A DNA stretch of 64,000 bases, from contig CANMLX010000010.1 of NCBI GenBank assembly GCA_947498845.1, forward strand, positions 1-64,000, in the 5' to 3' direction. The notes under the pieces are model-generated. The model worked only from the letters and a program-made list of their open reading frames with translations, did not search any database and was not told the origin of the DNA. This document shows, piece by piece, positions 24,423 to 33,962 of the stretch (position 1 is the first letter of the stretch; each line of letters opens with the position of its first letter). This DNA comes from an uncultured Flavobacteriaceae bacterium (GTDB lineage: Bacteria; Bacteroidota; Bacteroidia; Flavobacteriales; Flavobacteriaceae). The position numbers and the translations under genes are program-made.

Positions 24423-25653
24423 CAGCTTCTCCTTTTAAATATATTTTTTCGATATGATTGTTTCCAAAACTATAGGGCATAAAATTGTATGAACTAATGG
24501 GTTTCGTTAAAATAAGATTTGCCAACTTCCCTTTTGTTATGGAACCTACTTGTTGTTCTAGTCCCATTGCATAGGCTCCATTAATTGTAGCTGCATTAAT
24601 AGCTTCCTCAGGAGTCATTTTCATTTTTACACAGGCTGTAGATACTACAAAATTCATATTTCCTGATGGGGCAGACCCAGGATTATAATCTGTTGCTATA
24701 GCTAATGGCAAACCTGAATCTATCATTTTTCTCGCTGGTGTGTATGGTATCCCTAAAAAGTATGAACATCCTGGTAATGCTACTGGTATGGTAGATGTAT
24801 TTTTTAAGGTTTCTATATCTTCATTTCGCATTTCTTCTAGGTGATCAACTGAAAACGCTTTATACTTTACACCTACAGCAACACCTCCTATAGCATTAAA
24901 TTGATTGACATGAATTTTAGGCATTAAACCATGTAGCCTCCCAACTTTTAGAATTAATTCAGTCTCTTCAACATTAAAATAACCTGTTTCACAAAACACA
25001 TCAATAAAATCTGCAAGTTGTTCTTCTACTACTTTTGGTATCATTTCATCAACTAATAATTCCACATAACTTTCTTTATTATTCTTATAAGCTTCTGGTA
25101 AAGCATGTGCACCTAAAAAAGTAGACTTTATTGGTATAGAAAACTCTTCTTTTAAACGTTTTATAACTCGAAGCATTTTTAATTCAGCTTCTAAAGTCAA
25201 ACCATATCCTGATTTAATTTCTATAGCTCCAGTACCTAATTTGATAACCTCTTCTAATCTTTTTTTACTTTGAACGTATAAATCCTCTTCAGATGTATTC
25301 TGAAGTTGCTTTGCGGAATTTAAAATCCCTCCGCCGCGCTTTGCTATGTCTTCATAAGACAATCCGTTAATTCTATCTACAAACTCAGTTTCTCTGGTTC
25401 CTGCATAAACAATATGTGTATGCGAATCGCACCATGTAGGCAATATCAACTTACCTGATGCATCTATGACTTTAGCATCTGAAATTTTGGGACAATCTTT
25501 CATTTTTCCAAAATCTGATATCAATCCGTTTTCAACTACTAAAAAAGCATTTTTTATAGTAGGCAAGATTGACATTTCTTTCCCTCTTAGAAAAGACACT
25601 TGTTCTTTTCTAACTTGGATTAATTCTTTTATATTTTTAAAAAGTGTCTTCAT
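24415..25653 (-). CDS. hutI: Imidazolonepropionase
   Basis: 412 residues, amidohydrolase superfamily; opens the ring of 4-imidazolone-5-propanoate to N-formimino-L-glutamate. Metal-site motifs are present: Asp-Ser-His78-Thr-His80, Gly-Ala-His-Ala in the middle, Val-Asp-His and the late Ala-Thr-Asp-Tyr-Asn-Pro-Gly-Ser-Ala-Pro-Ser-Gly-Asn. The length is normal. It is the third gene of the operon, its start abutting the hutU stop (1-bp overlap) and its stop overlapping hutG. Confidence 0.96.
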   Translation of the reverse strand: MKTLFKNIKELIQVRKEQVSFLRGKEMSILPTIKNAFLVVENGLISDFGKMKDCPKISDAKVIDASGKLILPTWCDSHTHIVYAGTRETEFVDRINGLSYEDIAKRGGGILNSAKQLQNTSEEDLYVQSKKRLEEVIKLGTGAIEIKSGYGLTLEAELKMLRVIKRLKEEFSIPIKSTFLGAHALPEAYKNNKESYVELLVDEMIPKVVEEQLADFIDVFCETGYFNVEETELILKVGRLHGLMPKIHVNQFNAIGGVAVGVKYKAFSVDHLEEMRNEDIETLKNTSTIPVALPGCSYFLGIPYTPARKMIDSGLPLAIATDYNPGSAPSGNMNFVVSTACVKMKMTPEEAINAATINGAYAMGLEQQVGSITKGKLANLILTKPISSYNFMPYSFGNNHIEKIYLKGEAVV

Positions 25654-27656
25654 TAAAATAAAGATTCTAAAATAGTGTCATCTACTAAATTTGGTAAGGT
25701 TACTTTTAAATTTGGAGTACGTTCCATTTCACGTTGTATTGCAAAACGGGCATTATCATTTCTTGCCCAACTTCGTCTTGAAATACCGTTATTCACATCA
25801 TAAAACAACATGCTTTTAAGTCTGTTTTCTGCCGCTTCGCTACCATCTAATAACATACCAAAACCACCATTTACGACTTCACCCCATCCAACACCACCAC
25901 CGTTGTGAATTGACACCCAAGTGGCTCCTCTAAAACTATCACCAATTACATTATGCATTGCCATATCTGCGGTAAACTTACTACCATCATATATATTTGA
26001 GGTTTCCCTATAAGGTGAATCTGTACCACTTACATCATGATGATCTCTGCCTAAAATAACTTGCCCAATTTCTCCTTTCGCAATAGCTTGATTAAAAGCT
26101 AGAGCTATTTTTGCACGTCCTTCTGCATCAGCATATAAGATACGCGCCTGAGAACCAACCACCAATTTATTTTGTTTTGCATTTTTTATCCAAGTAATAT
26201 TGTCTTGCATTTGTAACTTAATTTCTTCTGGAGCTGTTTCCAGAATATGTTTTAGAACCTCTTTGGCAATTGCATCCGTTTTATCTAAATCTTCTTGTTT
26301 TCCCGAAGCACACACCCATCTAAATGGTCCAAAACCAAAATCAAAACACATAGGCCCTAAAATATCTTGTATGTAGGATGGATATTTAAAATCAACATTA
26401 TTTTCAGCCATCACATCTGCACCAGCTCGTGATGCTTCTAATAAAAAGGCATTGCCATAGTCAAAAAAATAAGTTCCTTTTTCCGCGTGTTTACTTATAG
26501 CGTTGGCATGCCGTTTTAAAGACGCTTGTACTTTTTCTTTAAAAAGCTTTGGATTGTCTTTTATCAACATATTGGCTTCTTCAAAAGTACAATCAACTGG
26601 ATAATACCCTCCTGTCCATGGAATATGAAGCGATGTTTGGTCTGAACCTACATGAACAAATATACCTTCCTTGTCAAAAGACTCCCAAACCTTAACCACA
26701 TTACCAATGTATGCTATTGATACTACTTCGTTTCTTGTTTGTGCCAATTTCACTCTACTCACTAAATCATCTATATTTTCTATCAATAAATCTACCCAAC
26801 CTTGTTCGTATCGCTTTTTAGCCGCTTTTGCATTGACTTCTGCACAAACCGTAATGCAACCCGCTATATTTCCTGCTTTGGGTTGAGCTCCACTCATACC
26901 ACCTAAACCTGAGGTTAAAAATATCTTTCCTGCTGGTGTTTTTTCTTTTGATAGTAGTTTCCTGAAAGCATTCATAACAGTAATGGTTGTTCCATGTACG
27001 ATGCCTTGCGGACCAATGTACATGTAAGACCCAGCAGTCATTTGCCCATATTGTGTGACGCCTAATGCGTTATACTTTTCCCAATCGTCTGGTTTAGAAT
27101 AATTAGGTATCATCATGCCATTAGTCACCACAACTCTAGGTGCTTCTTTGGAAGACGGAAACAACCCCATAGGATGACCAGAATACATATGTAATGTTTG
27201 CTCATTCGTCATAGTGGCTAAATATTGCATGGTCAACGTGTATTGCGCCCAATTTTGAAATATAGCACCGTTACCTCCATATGTGATTAATTCTTCTGGG
27301 TGTTGCGCTACAGCAGGATCTAAATTATTCTGAATCATTAACATGATTGCAGCAGCTTGTTGAGATTTTGCAGGATATTTATCAATAGACCTTGCATAAA
27401 TTTCATAATCTGGTTTAAACCTGTACATGTATATGCGTCCGTATTCTTGAAGTTCATCAGCAAATTCATTTGCTAGTTCTTTATGCCAATCTTTAGGAAA
27501 ATAGCGTAACGCATTTCTAATAGCCAATTGCTTTTCCTTTATAGACAATACATCTTTTCTCTTAGGCGCCCTATTTGCATTTTTAGGATACGCTTTTCCT
27601 TGAGGCAATATATCTGGTAACCCTTGTGAAATTTGCTCTTTGAACGACATACCCAT
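25653..27656 (-). CDS. hutU: Urocanate hydratase
   Basis: 667 residues; adds water to urocanate to form imidazolonepropionate using tightly bound NAD+. Diagnostic segments include Gly-Leu-Gly-Gly-Met-Ser-Gly-Ala-Gln-Pro (NAD region), Phe-Arg-Trp-Val-Cys-Ala-Ser-Gly with the conserved Cys, and Gly-Arg-Asp-His-His-Asp-Val-Ser-Gly-Thr-Asp-Ser-Pro. It is about 100 residues longer than Pseudomonas or Bacillus HutU, consistent with the long form of Bacteroidetes (family knowledge). It is 1 bp from hutH upstream and overlaps hutI downstream. Confidence 0.96.
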   Translation of the reverse strand: MGMSFKEQISQGLPDILPQGKAYPKNANRAPKRKDVLSIKEKQLAIRNALRYFPKDWHKELANEFADELQEYGRIYMYRFKPDYEIYARSIDKYPAKSQQAAAIMLMIQNNLDPAVAQHPEELITYGGNGAIFQNWAQYTLTMQYLATMTNEQTLHMYSGHPMGLFPSSKEAPRVVVTNGMMIPNYSKPDDWEKYNALGVTQYGQMTAGSYMYIGPQGIVHGTTITVMNAFRKLLSKEKTPAGKIFLTSGLGGMSGAQPKAGNIAGCITVCAEVNAKAAKKRYEQGWVDLLIENIDDLVSRVKLAQTRNEVVSIAYIGNVVKVWESFDKEGIFVHVGSDQTSLHIPWTGGYYPVDCTFEEANMLIKDNPKLFKEKVQASLKRHANAISKHAEKGTYFFDYGNAFLLEASRAGADVMAENNVDFKYPSYIQDILGPMCFDFGFGPFRWVCASGKQEDLDKTDAIAKEVLKHILETAPEEIKLQMQDNITWIKNAKQNKLVVGSQARILYADAEGRAKIALAFNQAIAKGEIGQVILGRDHHDVSGTDSPYRETSNIYDGSKFTADMAMHNVIGDSFRGATWVSIHNGGGVGWGEVVNGGFGMLLDGSEAAENRLKSMLFYDVNNGISRRSWARNDNARFAIQREMERTPNLKVTLPNLVDDTILESLF

Positions 27657-27657
27657 A

Positions 27658-29151
27658 CTACTTTAAAATAAATTTTTGCTGTTTTACTAATTGTATCATG
27701 GCATCAATATCATCTTTCAACAAACGATCTTCTTCTAATCGTTTCACTTTCTGTCTAATTATTTTAAAATTAGATTCAATAATATCAGAAAAAGTATTTG
27801 GTCTTCTAAATTCTAATGCTTGTGCTGCATACATTAATTCTATGGCTAAGATTTTCTCTAAATTTTCTAAAATCTGATTGAATTTACGCCCAGAAATACT
27901 TCCCATAGACACATGATCTTCTTGTCCTAAAGCTGTAGGAATACTATCGGCAGACGAGGGAAAACACAAGGATTTATTTTCAGACACCAAAGCTGCTGTG
28001 GTGTATTGTGGAATCATAAAACCAGAGTTTAAACCGCCTCCAGTAGTTAATAGTCTTGGTAAACCAAATTTACCTTCTAATAGTAAAAAGCATCGCCTGT
28101 CTGAAATATTTCCTAATTCTGAAACTGCAATCGAACCATAGTCCAATGCCATTGCTAAAGGTTGTCCATGAAAATTACCGCCCGAAATTGCTTCAATATC
28201 ACTTAATACAATTGGATTATCTGTTACCGAGTTTAATTCAATCTCAGTAAGCTCTTTTAAATGATAATATGCATTTCGTGATGCGCCATGCACCTGCGGA
28301 ATACAGCGCATGGAATAAGGATCCTGTACGCGTTCGCAGTTTTCATGAGCATCAACATTTTGTGATTTATAAAGTAGTATAAACATGCGTTCTGCTACTT
28401 TAACGGTTCCTTGAAAAGGTCTTATTTTATGTAATTCGTCTCTAAAAGGTGCAGAACTCCCTTGATACCCTTCAATACTCATAGCTCCTGCAACATCCGC
28501 CAAGTCTAATAAGTAGCCCATTTTTTTTAAACCAACTACTGCATGCGCCAAAATAAATTGCGTGCCATTTATTAACGCTAATCCCTCTTTGGCTCTTAAC
28601 TCAATAGGTATTAGATTGTGTTGTTTTAAAACTGACTTAGCCGAAACAATTTTATCCTTAATCCAAAACGCTCCTTCTCCTATTAAGGGCAAAAACAAAT
28701 GTGATAAGGGTGCTAAATCTCCAGATGCGCCTACCGAACCTTGTTCGGGGACTACTGGTAATACATCATTTTCAATAAAATATAATATACGTTCTATAAC
28801 TTTGATACGAATCCCCGAATATCCTTGACAAAGCGCATGTACTTTGCAAATCATCATAAGTTTTGATAATTGCTTATCAATAGGATTTCCAACACCAACA
28901 GCATGCGTAATTAGCAAGTTTTCTTGAAGTTTATTAGTTTCATCTACAGTAATTTTTACATCGCACAAAGGTCCAAAACCTGTATTAACACCATAAATGG
29001 CCTTGTTTGAATTGGCTAAAGATTCTACTTTTTCTCTGCAGTTAATAACCCGCTGCTTCACTTCAGAGGTAATTACACCTTCTAAACTACCTTTTGCAAT
29101 TGCAACAACTTTACTTATGGTTAATTTATCAATACCGTACTTAAATTGCAT
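27658..29151 (-). CDS. hutH: Histidine ammonia-lyase
   Basis: 497 residues; removes ammonia from L-histidine to give urocanate, the first Hut step. The Ala142-Ser143-Gly144 triad in Gly-Ser-Val-Gly-Ala-Ser-Gly-Asp-Leu-Ala-Pro-Leu-Ser forms the MIO prosthetic group, and Tyr53 in Tyr-Gly-Val-Asn-Thr-Gly-Phe-Gly is the active-site tyrosine. The length is typical for HAL. It is the promoter-proximal gene of hutHUIG and diverges from a LysR gene across 82 bp carrying TAnnTTTG boxes on both strands. Confidence 0.97.
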   Translation of the reverse strand: MQFKYGIDKLTISKVVAIAKGSLEGVITSEVKQRVINCREKVESLANSNKAIYGVNTGFGPLCDVKITVDETNKLQENLLITHAVGVGNPIDKQLSKLMMICKVHALCQGYSGIRIKVIERILYFIENDVLPVVPEQGSVGASGDLAPLSHLFLPLIGEGAFWIKDKIVSAKSVLKQHNLIPIELRAKEGLALINGTQFILAHAVVGLKKMGYLLDLADVAGAMSIEGYQGSSAPFRDELHKIRPFQGTVKVAERMFILLYKSQNVDAHENCERVQDPYSMRCIPQVHGASRNAYYHLKELTEIELNSVTDNPIVLSDIEAISGGNFHGQPLAMALDYGSIAVSELGNISDRRCFLLLEGKFGLPRLLTTGGGLNSGFMIPQYTTAALVSENKSLCFPSSADSIPTALGQEDHVSMGSISGRKFNQILENLEKILAIELMYAAQALEFRRPNTFSDIIESNFKIIRQKVKRLEEDRLLKDDIDAMIQLVKQQKFILK

Positions 29152-29175
29152 TTTATAGATTTTAACTAATCATTA

Positions 29176-29217
29176 CAAAGTTATTTCTATTTTTAATGCT
29201 TAAAAAGACTATTTTTG
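29176..29217. promoter_or_regulatory. Divergent hutH / LysR promoter region
   Basis: The 82-bp gap has a Bacteroidetes-type -7 box on each strand: TAACTTTG on the - strand (29183-29176), 25 bp upstream of the hutH ATG, and TATTTTTG on the + strand (29210-29217), 17 bp upstream of the LysR ATG. Neither has a clear TTG at -33. LysR proteins usually bind in such divergent gaps, so autoregulation together with hut control is the simplest model. Confidence 0.5.
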
Positions 29218-29233
29218 TAACAAATTGATAACT

Positions 29234-30142
29234 ATGAGTAATCAATTAGAATTACGCCATTTAAACTATTTTCTAGCTGTTGCTAAGGATTTACACTTTA
29301 GAAAAGCTGCTGAAAGACTATACATTTCACAACCTGGTTTAAGCAGACAAATAAAACAAATGGAGGAAGATTTAGGTATTCAATTGTTTGAACGTCATAA
29401 TCGAAAAGTTGTGCTCACTAAAGCTGGAAACTATCTTAAAAACGAGTTAAGCATCCATTTAAAGCAGTTAGACGACATCATTAACCATGCTAAATTGTTG
29501 CATGATGGTAAAAAAGGACAATTAAAATTGGGATACGTAGGTTCTGCGATGCAACAGATTATACCTAACTTGCTTTTAAAGTATAAAAAAGCGCATCCTG
29601 ATATTATATTCAGCTTAAACGAGATTGATAATCAAAAACAAATTGAGGACCTATTAAACTTTAAAATAGACATAGGTTTCGTAAGGCTTGAAAACACGCC
29701 CTCTACTATTGCAAAAAAGGTTGTTTTAAAAGATACATTTTGTTTAGTGCTTCCAAAATCTCATGAAATTGATGAAAACAACTTTAAGAATTTATCACAA
29801 TTAAAACAAGAACCTTTTATTTTGTTTGATCCTGAATACAGCGAATCCTACTACAATAAAGTGTTACAGGTTTTTCAAGAGAGTGGTTTTACACCACAAA
29901 TATCGCACCTTACTATTCACGCCAGTTCTATATACAAATTAGTGGAAAATAATTTTGGTATATCTATTGTTCCAAAATCTTTAATAAATAAAAATGTGAA
30001 AGGTGTTAAGTTTATAGAGTTGCATAAAATTAAGCAAAGAACAGAGCTATCTGTAGTCTGGAATAAAAATAACAGAAACCCTTTGCTAATTCATATCTTA
30101 AGTTTGATAGATGATATAGATTTTAAAACAAGCCTTATTTAA
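29234..30142 (+). CDS. LysR-family regulator, probable hut regulator
   Basis: 302 residues from ATG 29234; an upstream in-frame TTG (29225) adds three residues and is less likely. Residues 1-60 are the LysR winged helix (Leu-Arg-His-Leu-Asn-Tyr-Phe-Leu-Ala-Val-Ala, then Ser-Gln-Pro-Gly-Leu-Ser-Arg-Gln-Ile), followed by the linker helix and a periplasmic-binding-protein-like effector domain. Divergence from hutH suggests it activates the operon, with urocanate or histidine as a plausible effector; this is inference. Pseudomonas hut uses a GntR-type repressor (HutC), so a LysR here would be a different control scheme. Confidence 0.88.
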   Translation: MSNQLELRHLNYFLAVAKDLHFRKAAERLYISQPGLSRQIKQMEEDLGIQLFERHNRKVVLTKAGNYLKNELSIHLKQLDDIINHAKLLHDGKKGQLKLGYVGSAMQQIIPNLLLKYKKAHPDIIFSLNEIDNQKQIEDLLNFKIDIGFVRLENTPSTIAKKVVLKDTFCLVLPKSHEIDENNFKNLSQLKQEPFILFDPEYSESYYNKVLQVFQESGFTPQISHLTIHASSIYKLVENNFGISIVPKSLINKNVKGVKFIELHKIKQRTELSVVWNKNNRNPLLIHILSLIDDIDFKTSLI

Positions 30143-30324
30143 TCTTACTAAAAAACTATTCTAGCTTAATCTAACTCATTTAACAAATCTTTAACCTTAG
30201 AAAAGCTTAGACGGCGCTTAATATCATGCACAAAAGCTATACTTTTGACTAGGGTGCTAAATTAAAATACTAAAAGTAGCAAAGCGTAACTAAAGCATAG
30301 AATTAATAACTTAGGTCATTATAT

Positions 30325-31479
30325 ATGGAAAAAATAAAAATTAATGGAACAGTCGCAAAAGGATTTGAGAGTGTTAAAGAAGCCTATGAATCTAACTTTT
30401 ATCGCGATGATATATATAAAGAGTTAGGGTCATCATTATCTGTTTATCATAAAGGTAAACAAGTTGTAGATCTATGGGCTGGATATAAAGATAGAGAAAA
30501 AAATGAACCTTGGACTAAAGACACAATGATTGCTCTTTATTCTTCATCAAAGGGAATAACTGGACTTTGTATGGCTTTATTAGTAGAACGTGGGTTGGTT
30601 AACTATTCTGATTTGGTCTCACAACATTGGCCCGAATTTGGGCAAAATGGAAAAGAAAACACAACGATTTCTCAAATTTTATCCCACCAATCGGGAAACC
30701 CAGGACTTAGAGAATTCACCTTATTAGATGAATTAATGAATTGGGATTTAATCTGTGACCGTCTTGCGAGACAAGCGCCATATTGGAATCCTGGTGAACT
30801 TACTTCTTACCACGGCTGGACAGTAGGGTTTTTAGCAGGAGAAATTATAAGACGTGTTACGGGTAAATCTATAGGAGGTTTTTTACAAAGTGAAATTGCT
30901 AAGCCATTAGATGCAAAAGTATATATTGGACTGCCTGAAAATGAGCACAAAAATGTGGCTACTTTATACAAACCACTTGCACAACACCAACTACCAGATT
31001 TAATTACTTTACCCGACTTTTTAGCCTCTGCTGTAGGTAACCCTATATTAGATGCAGAAAGCCCTAATAGAAAAGAATGGCGAGAAGCTGAAATGCCAGC
31101 CTTAAATGGCCATAGTAATGCAGAAGGTCTTGCTAAAATTTACACCCCGCTTGCAGAAAATGGAAAATCGGAAAGCGTAAATTACCTTTCGGCTGCAACT
31201 ATAGATAAAATGACTACTGTAGCAAGTTCTCGTTTAGATGCTATGATTGGGATGCCCGTAGATTGGGCTCATGGTGTAATAATTAATACGCTTGATTTGA
31301 AACTTTATGGAGAAAACAAAAAAGCATTTGGCCACAGTGGCTGGGGTGGTTCTTTTGGTTGTGCAGATAGAGAAAATAGAATTGCAATTGGATATGTATG
31401 CAATCAGATGGGACCAGATACTGTGGGAGATGCAAGAACACCAAGGATAGTTCAAGCAATATACGATAGTATTAAGTAG
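30325..31479 (+). CDS. Serine hydrolase of the class C beta-lactamase/esterase fold
   Basis: 384 residues, no signal peptide, so probably cytosolic. The active-site Ser73-Ser-Ser-Lys76 is a classic Ser-x-x-Lys. Tyr162 (Ser-Tyr-His-Gly) stands at the Tyr-x-Asn position with Gly instead of Asn, and His-Ser-Gly-Trp-Gly-Gly near residue 335 replaces Lys-Thr-Gly, as in EstB-type esterases. These differences argue for an esterase or peptidase rather than an antibiotic-hydrolysing beta-lactamase. It is monocistronic, between the hut regulator and recG. Confidence 0.8.
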   Translation: MEKIKINGTVAKGFESVKEAYESNFYRDDIYKELGSSLSVYHKGKQVVDLWAGYKDREKNEPWTKDTMIALYSSSKGITGLCMALLVERGLVNYSDLVSQHWPEFGQNGKENTTISQILSHQSGNPGLREFTLLDELMNWDLICDRLARQAPYWNPGELTSYHGWTVGFLAGEIIRRVTGKSIGGFLQSEIAKPLDAKVYIGLPENEHKNVATLYKPLAQHQLPDLITLPDFLASAVGNPILDAESPNRKEWREAEMPALNGHSNAEGLAKIYTPLAENGKSESVNYLSAATIDKMTTVASSRLDAMIGMPVDWAHGVIINTLDLKLYGENKKAFGHSGWGGSFGCADRENRIAIGYVCNQMGPDTVGDARTPRIVQAIYDSIK

Positions 31480-31661
31480 AGGAAAAGCCTACTGCAACAA
31501 CGACTAAAGTTAATTAATGTGGGCTTAGTATTGTATTTGTTCATTAATTTGTTGGATTAACTAAGTTATTAATCATACACAAGTCTGTTAGTTTTAATAA
31601 TAAGAACCGCTAGGGCTGTATTTTGAGAATATTGATAATTATAGCAAAAAATACGACAACA

Positions 31662-33803
31662 TCAACTAATATAATTCCAAATATTTTTAAACTTACTCAT
31701 TGCTTTATAAGTATCTAATATCACTTTATGTTTGTCTTTAGTAAGTGAAGGATCGTTTTTAAGTACTTTTTTAGCATAATATCGTGCATGTTGTAAAATA
31801 GCTTTATCCTTAACAATATCTGCAATTCTAAGATTTAAAACACCGCTTTGTTGCGTCCCCATGATATCTCCAGGGCCACGTAATTTTAAATCGACTTCTG
31901 CAATTTCAAAACCATCGTTAGTACGCACCATAGTCTCTAGGCGTGTTTTACTGTCATTACTTAATTTATGACTGGTCATGAGAATACAATAACTTTGTTC
32001 TGCACCACGACCAACACGACCGCGCAATTGATGTAATTGTGATAATCCAAAGCGTTCTGCGCTTTCAATAACCATAACCGAAGCATTAGGCACATTAACA
32101 CCAACCTCAATTACAGTAGTAGCAACCATGATTTGAGTTTCCCCCTTTATAAAACGCTGCATTTCATAATCTTTATCTGCAGGTTTCATTTTACCATGTA
32201 CAATAGATATTTGATAATCGGGTAAAGGAAAGTCTCTGGCGATACTCTCATAGCCATCCATTAAGTCTTTATAATCCATTTTTTCACTTTCCTGAATTAA
32301 TGGATATACAATATAAACTTGTCTGCCTTTAGTGATTTCATCACGAATAAACTTGAAAACGTTAAGACGATTCTTATCATAACGATGCACCGTTTTTATA
32401 GATTTTCTTCCCGGGGGTAATTCGTCAATTGCAGAGATGTCTAAATCGCCATAAACAGACATGGCTAGAGTTCTGGGGATAGGAGTGGCAGTCATTACTA
32501 AAATATGAGGAGGGATGAAAGAAGCTTTAGCTTCCTCCCTTAGGGAGGGTTGAGGAGGGCTTTTATGCCACAATTTACTGCGTTGCGCTACACCAAAACG
32601 ATGTTGCTCATCGATAATAGCTAGTCCTAAATTTTTGAATTTCACCTTATCTTCAAGAAGCGCATGTGTGCCCACAATAATGTCTAGCTCACCACTTTCA
32701 AGCAGTTCATGAATTACTTTTCTGCTTGAAGTTCTGCTTGAGCCTGTTAATATTTTAATATTGACATTTAGCAAGTTACACCATTCTAGTAATCCGTTAT
32801 AATGTTGAACTGACAAAATTTCAGTCGGCGCCATTAAACACGCTTGAAAGCCATTATCTAACGCCATTAACATAGACATAAAGGCCACTATAGTCTTTCC
32901 GGATCCTACATCGCCTTGTAGCAATCTGTTCATTTGAGCAGAGCTACCTAAATCGGATCTAATTTCTTTTAAAACACGTTTTTGTGCATTGGTTAATTCA
33001 AAAGGTAAATGTGCTTTAAAAAACGTATTAAAATAGTCGCCTACTTTACTAAATTGAAATCCTTTTATTTTAGATTTATGAATTAAGTTTTTAATAATAA
33101 GTTGTAATTGGATATAAAATAGCTCTTCAAATTTCAGTCGGTATTGCGCCTTAGCTAATAATTCCTGGTTTTTTGGAAAGTGAATATTAAGCAATGCTTC
33201 GCTTTTATTCAATAATTGTAATTCTGTGGTTAATTCAGTAGAAAGTGTTTCTGCAAATCTCCCTTTTGATTCCAGAAACAATTGCTGAACAACTTTACTA
33301 ACAACGCGATTGCTTATACCTTTGTTTGAGAGTTTTTCAGTAGAAGGATAAATAGGTTGAATTCCAGAACTTAAGCCATTTTTATGCTCTTCTGTAGTTT
33401 CAATATCGGGGTGAGGCATATTGAATTTACCGTTAAACCAATTGGTTTTTCCAAAAATAACATAGGGTATATTAAGTTTTAGGTTTTCTCTAATCCATTT
33501 ATGCCCTCTAAACCAGACCAATTCCATCGTTCCCGTGTCGTCCTTAAACGTTGCAACCAAGCGTTTTCCTCTTTTTTGGGCCACTTCTTTAAAACCTTTA
33601 ATAACACCAATAATTTGTATTTCAGCATTACTCTGTTGTATTTGATTTATTTTATAATAACGTGTACGGTCAATATACCTATTAGGAAACAGATTAAGTA
33701 AATCTTGATAGGTGTGAATGTTTAGTTCCTTTCGTAGTAAGTCTGCACGATTAGGACCAACACCTTTTAAGTAATCTATAGGAGTCTGTAAGTTCACATT
33801 CAT
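31662..33803 (-). CDS. recG: ATP-dependent DNA helicase RecG with an in-frame repeat insertion
   Basis: 713 residues; a branch-migration helicase acting on stalled forks and Holliday junctions. Features in order are the wedge/OB domain (about 1-180), Walker A Gly-Asp-Val-Gly-Ser-Gly-Lys-Thr near 297, Asp-Glu-Gln-His near 395, the Met-Thr-Ala-Thr-Pro-Ile-Pro-Arg-Thr motif and the C-terminal Gly-Arg-Val-Gly-Arg-Gly motif. Between Lys-Leu-Trp-His-Lys and Pro-Pro-His-Ile-Leu-Val-Met lie about 15 extra residues (near 414-429, including Pro-Gln-Pro-Ser-Leu-Arg-Glu-Glu-Ala) that RecG normally lacks. They are encoded by a hairpin repeat (32520-32560). All motifs remain intact, so it should be functional. 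Confidence 0.95.
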   Translation of the reverse strand: MNVNLQTPIDYLKGVGPNRADLLRKELNIHTYQDLLNLFPNRYIDRTRYYKINQIQQSNAEIQIIGVIKGFKEVAQKRGKRLVATFKDDTGTMELVWFRGHKWIRENLKLNIPYVIFGKTNWFNGKFNMPHPDIETTEEHKNGLSSGIQPIYPSTEKLSNKGISNRVVSKVVQQLFLESKGRFAETLSTELTTELQLLNKSEALLNIHFPKNQELLAKAQYRLKFEELFYIQLQLIIKNLIHKSKIKGFQFSKVGDYFNTFFKAHLPFELTNAQKRVLKEIRSDLGSSAQMNRLLQGDVGSGKTIVAFMSMLMALDNGFQACLMAPTEILSVQHYNGLLEWCNLLNVNIKILTGSSRTSSRKVIHELLESGELDIIVGTHALLEDKVKFKNLGLAIIDEQHRFGVAQRSKLWHKSPPQPSLREEAKASFIPPHILVMTATPIPRTLAMSVYGDLDISAIDELPPGRKSIKTVHRYDKNRLNVFKFIRDEITKGRQVYIVYPLIQESEKMDYKDLMDGYESIARDFPLPDYQISIVHGKMKPADKDYEMQRFIKGETQIMVATTVIEVGVNVPNASVMVIESAERFGLSQLHQLRGRVGRGAEQSYCILMTSHKLSNDSKTRLETMVRTNDGFEIAEVDLKLRGPGDIMGTQQSGVLNLRIADIVKDKAILQHARYYAKKVLKNDPSLTKDKHKVILDTYKAMSKFKNIWNYIS
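32520..32560. repeat. REP-like hairpin repeat inside recG
   Basis: The sequence CTTCCTCCCTTAGGGAGGG followed by TTGAGGAGGGC has the same purine/pyrimidine hairpin style as the intergenic elements at 6691-6710 and 6885-6905. It lies in frame in recG and encodes a Pro/Ser/Glu-rich loop. The surrounding recG codons lack this composition. Confidence 0.65.
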
Positions 33804-33962
33804 TAATGAGTTCGTAATACAAATTATAAAAATAACAACTATAGTTGAAATTATTAATTCAATGGTAACTTATTCTTAAACTATTCATAAAAGCAATCTT
33901 TTTCTTGTAAATATTATGTATATTAACTTACATCGCTAATTAACTACAACTTATTTACAATC

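Noticed and set aside
30325..31479. Antibiotic-resistance beta-lactamase
   Set aside because: No signal peptide, and the Tyr-x-Asn and Lys-Thr-Gly motifs are replaced as in EstB-type esterases.
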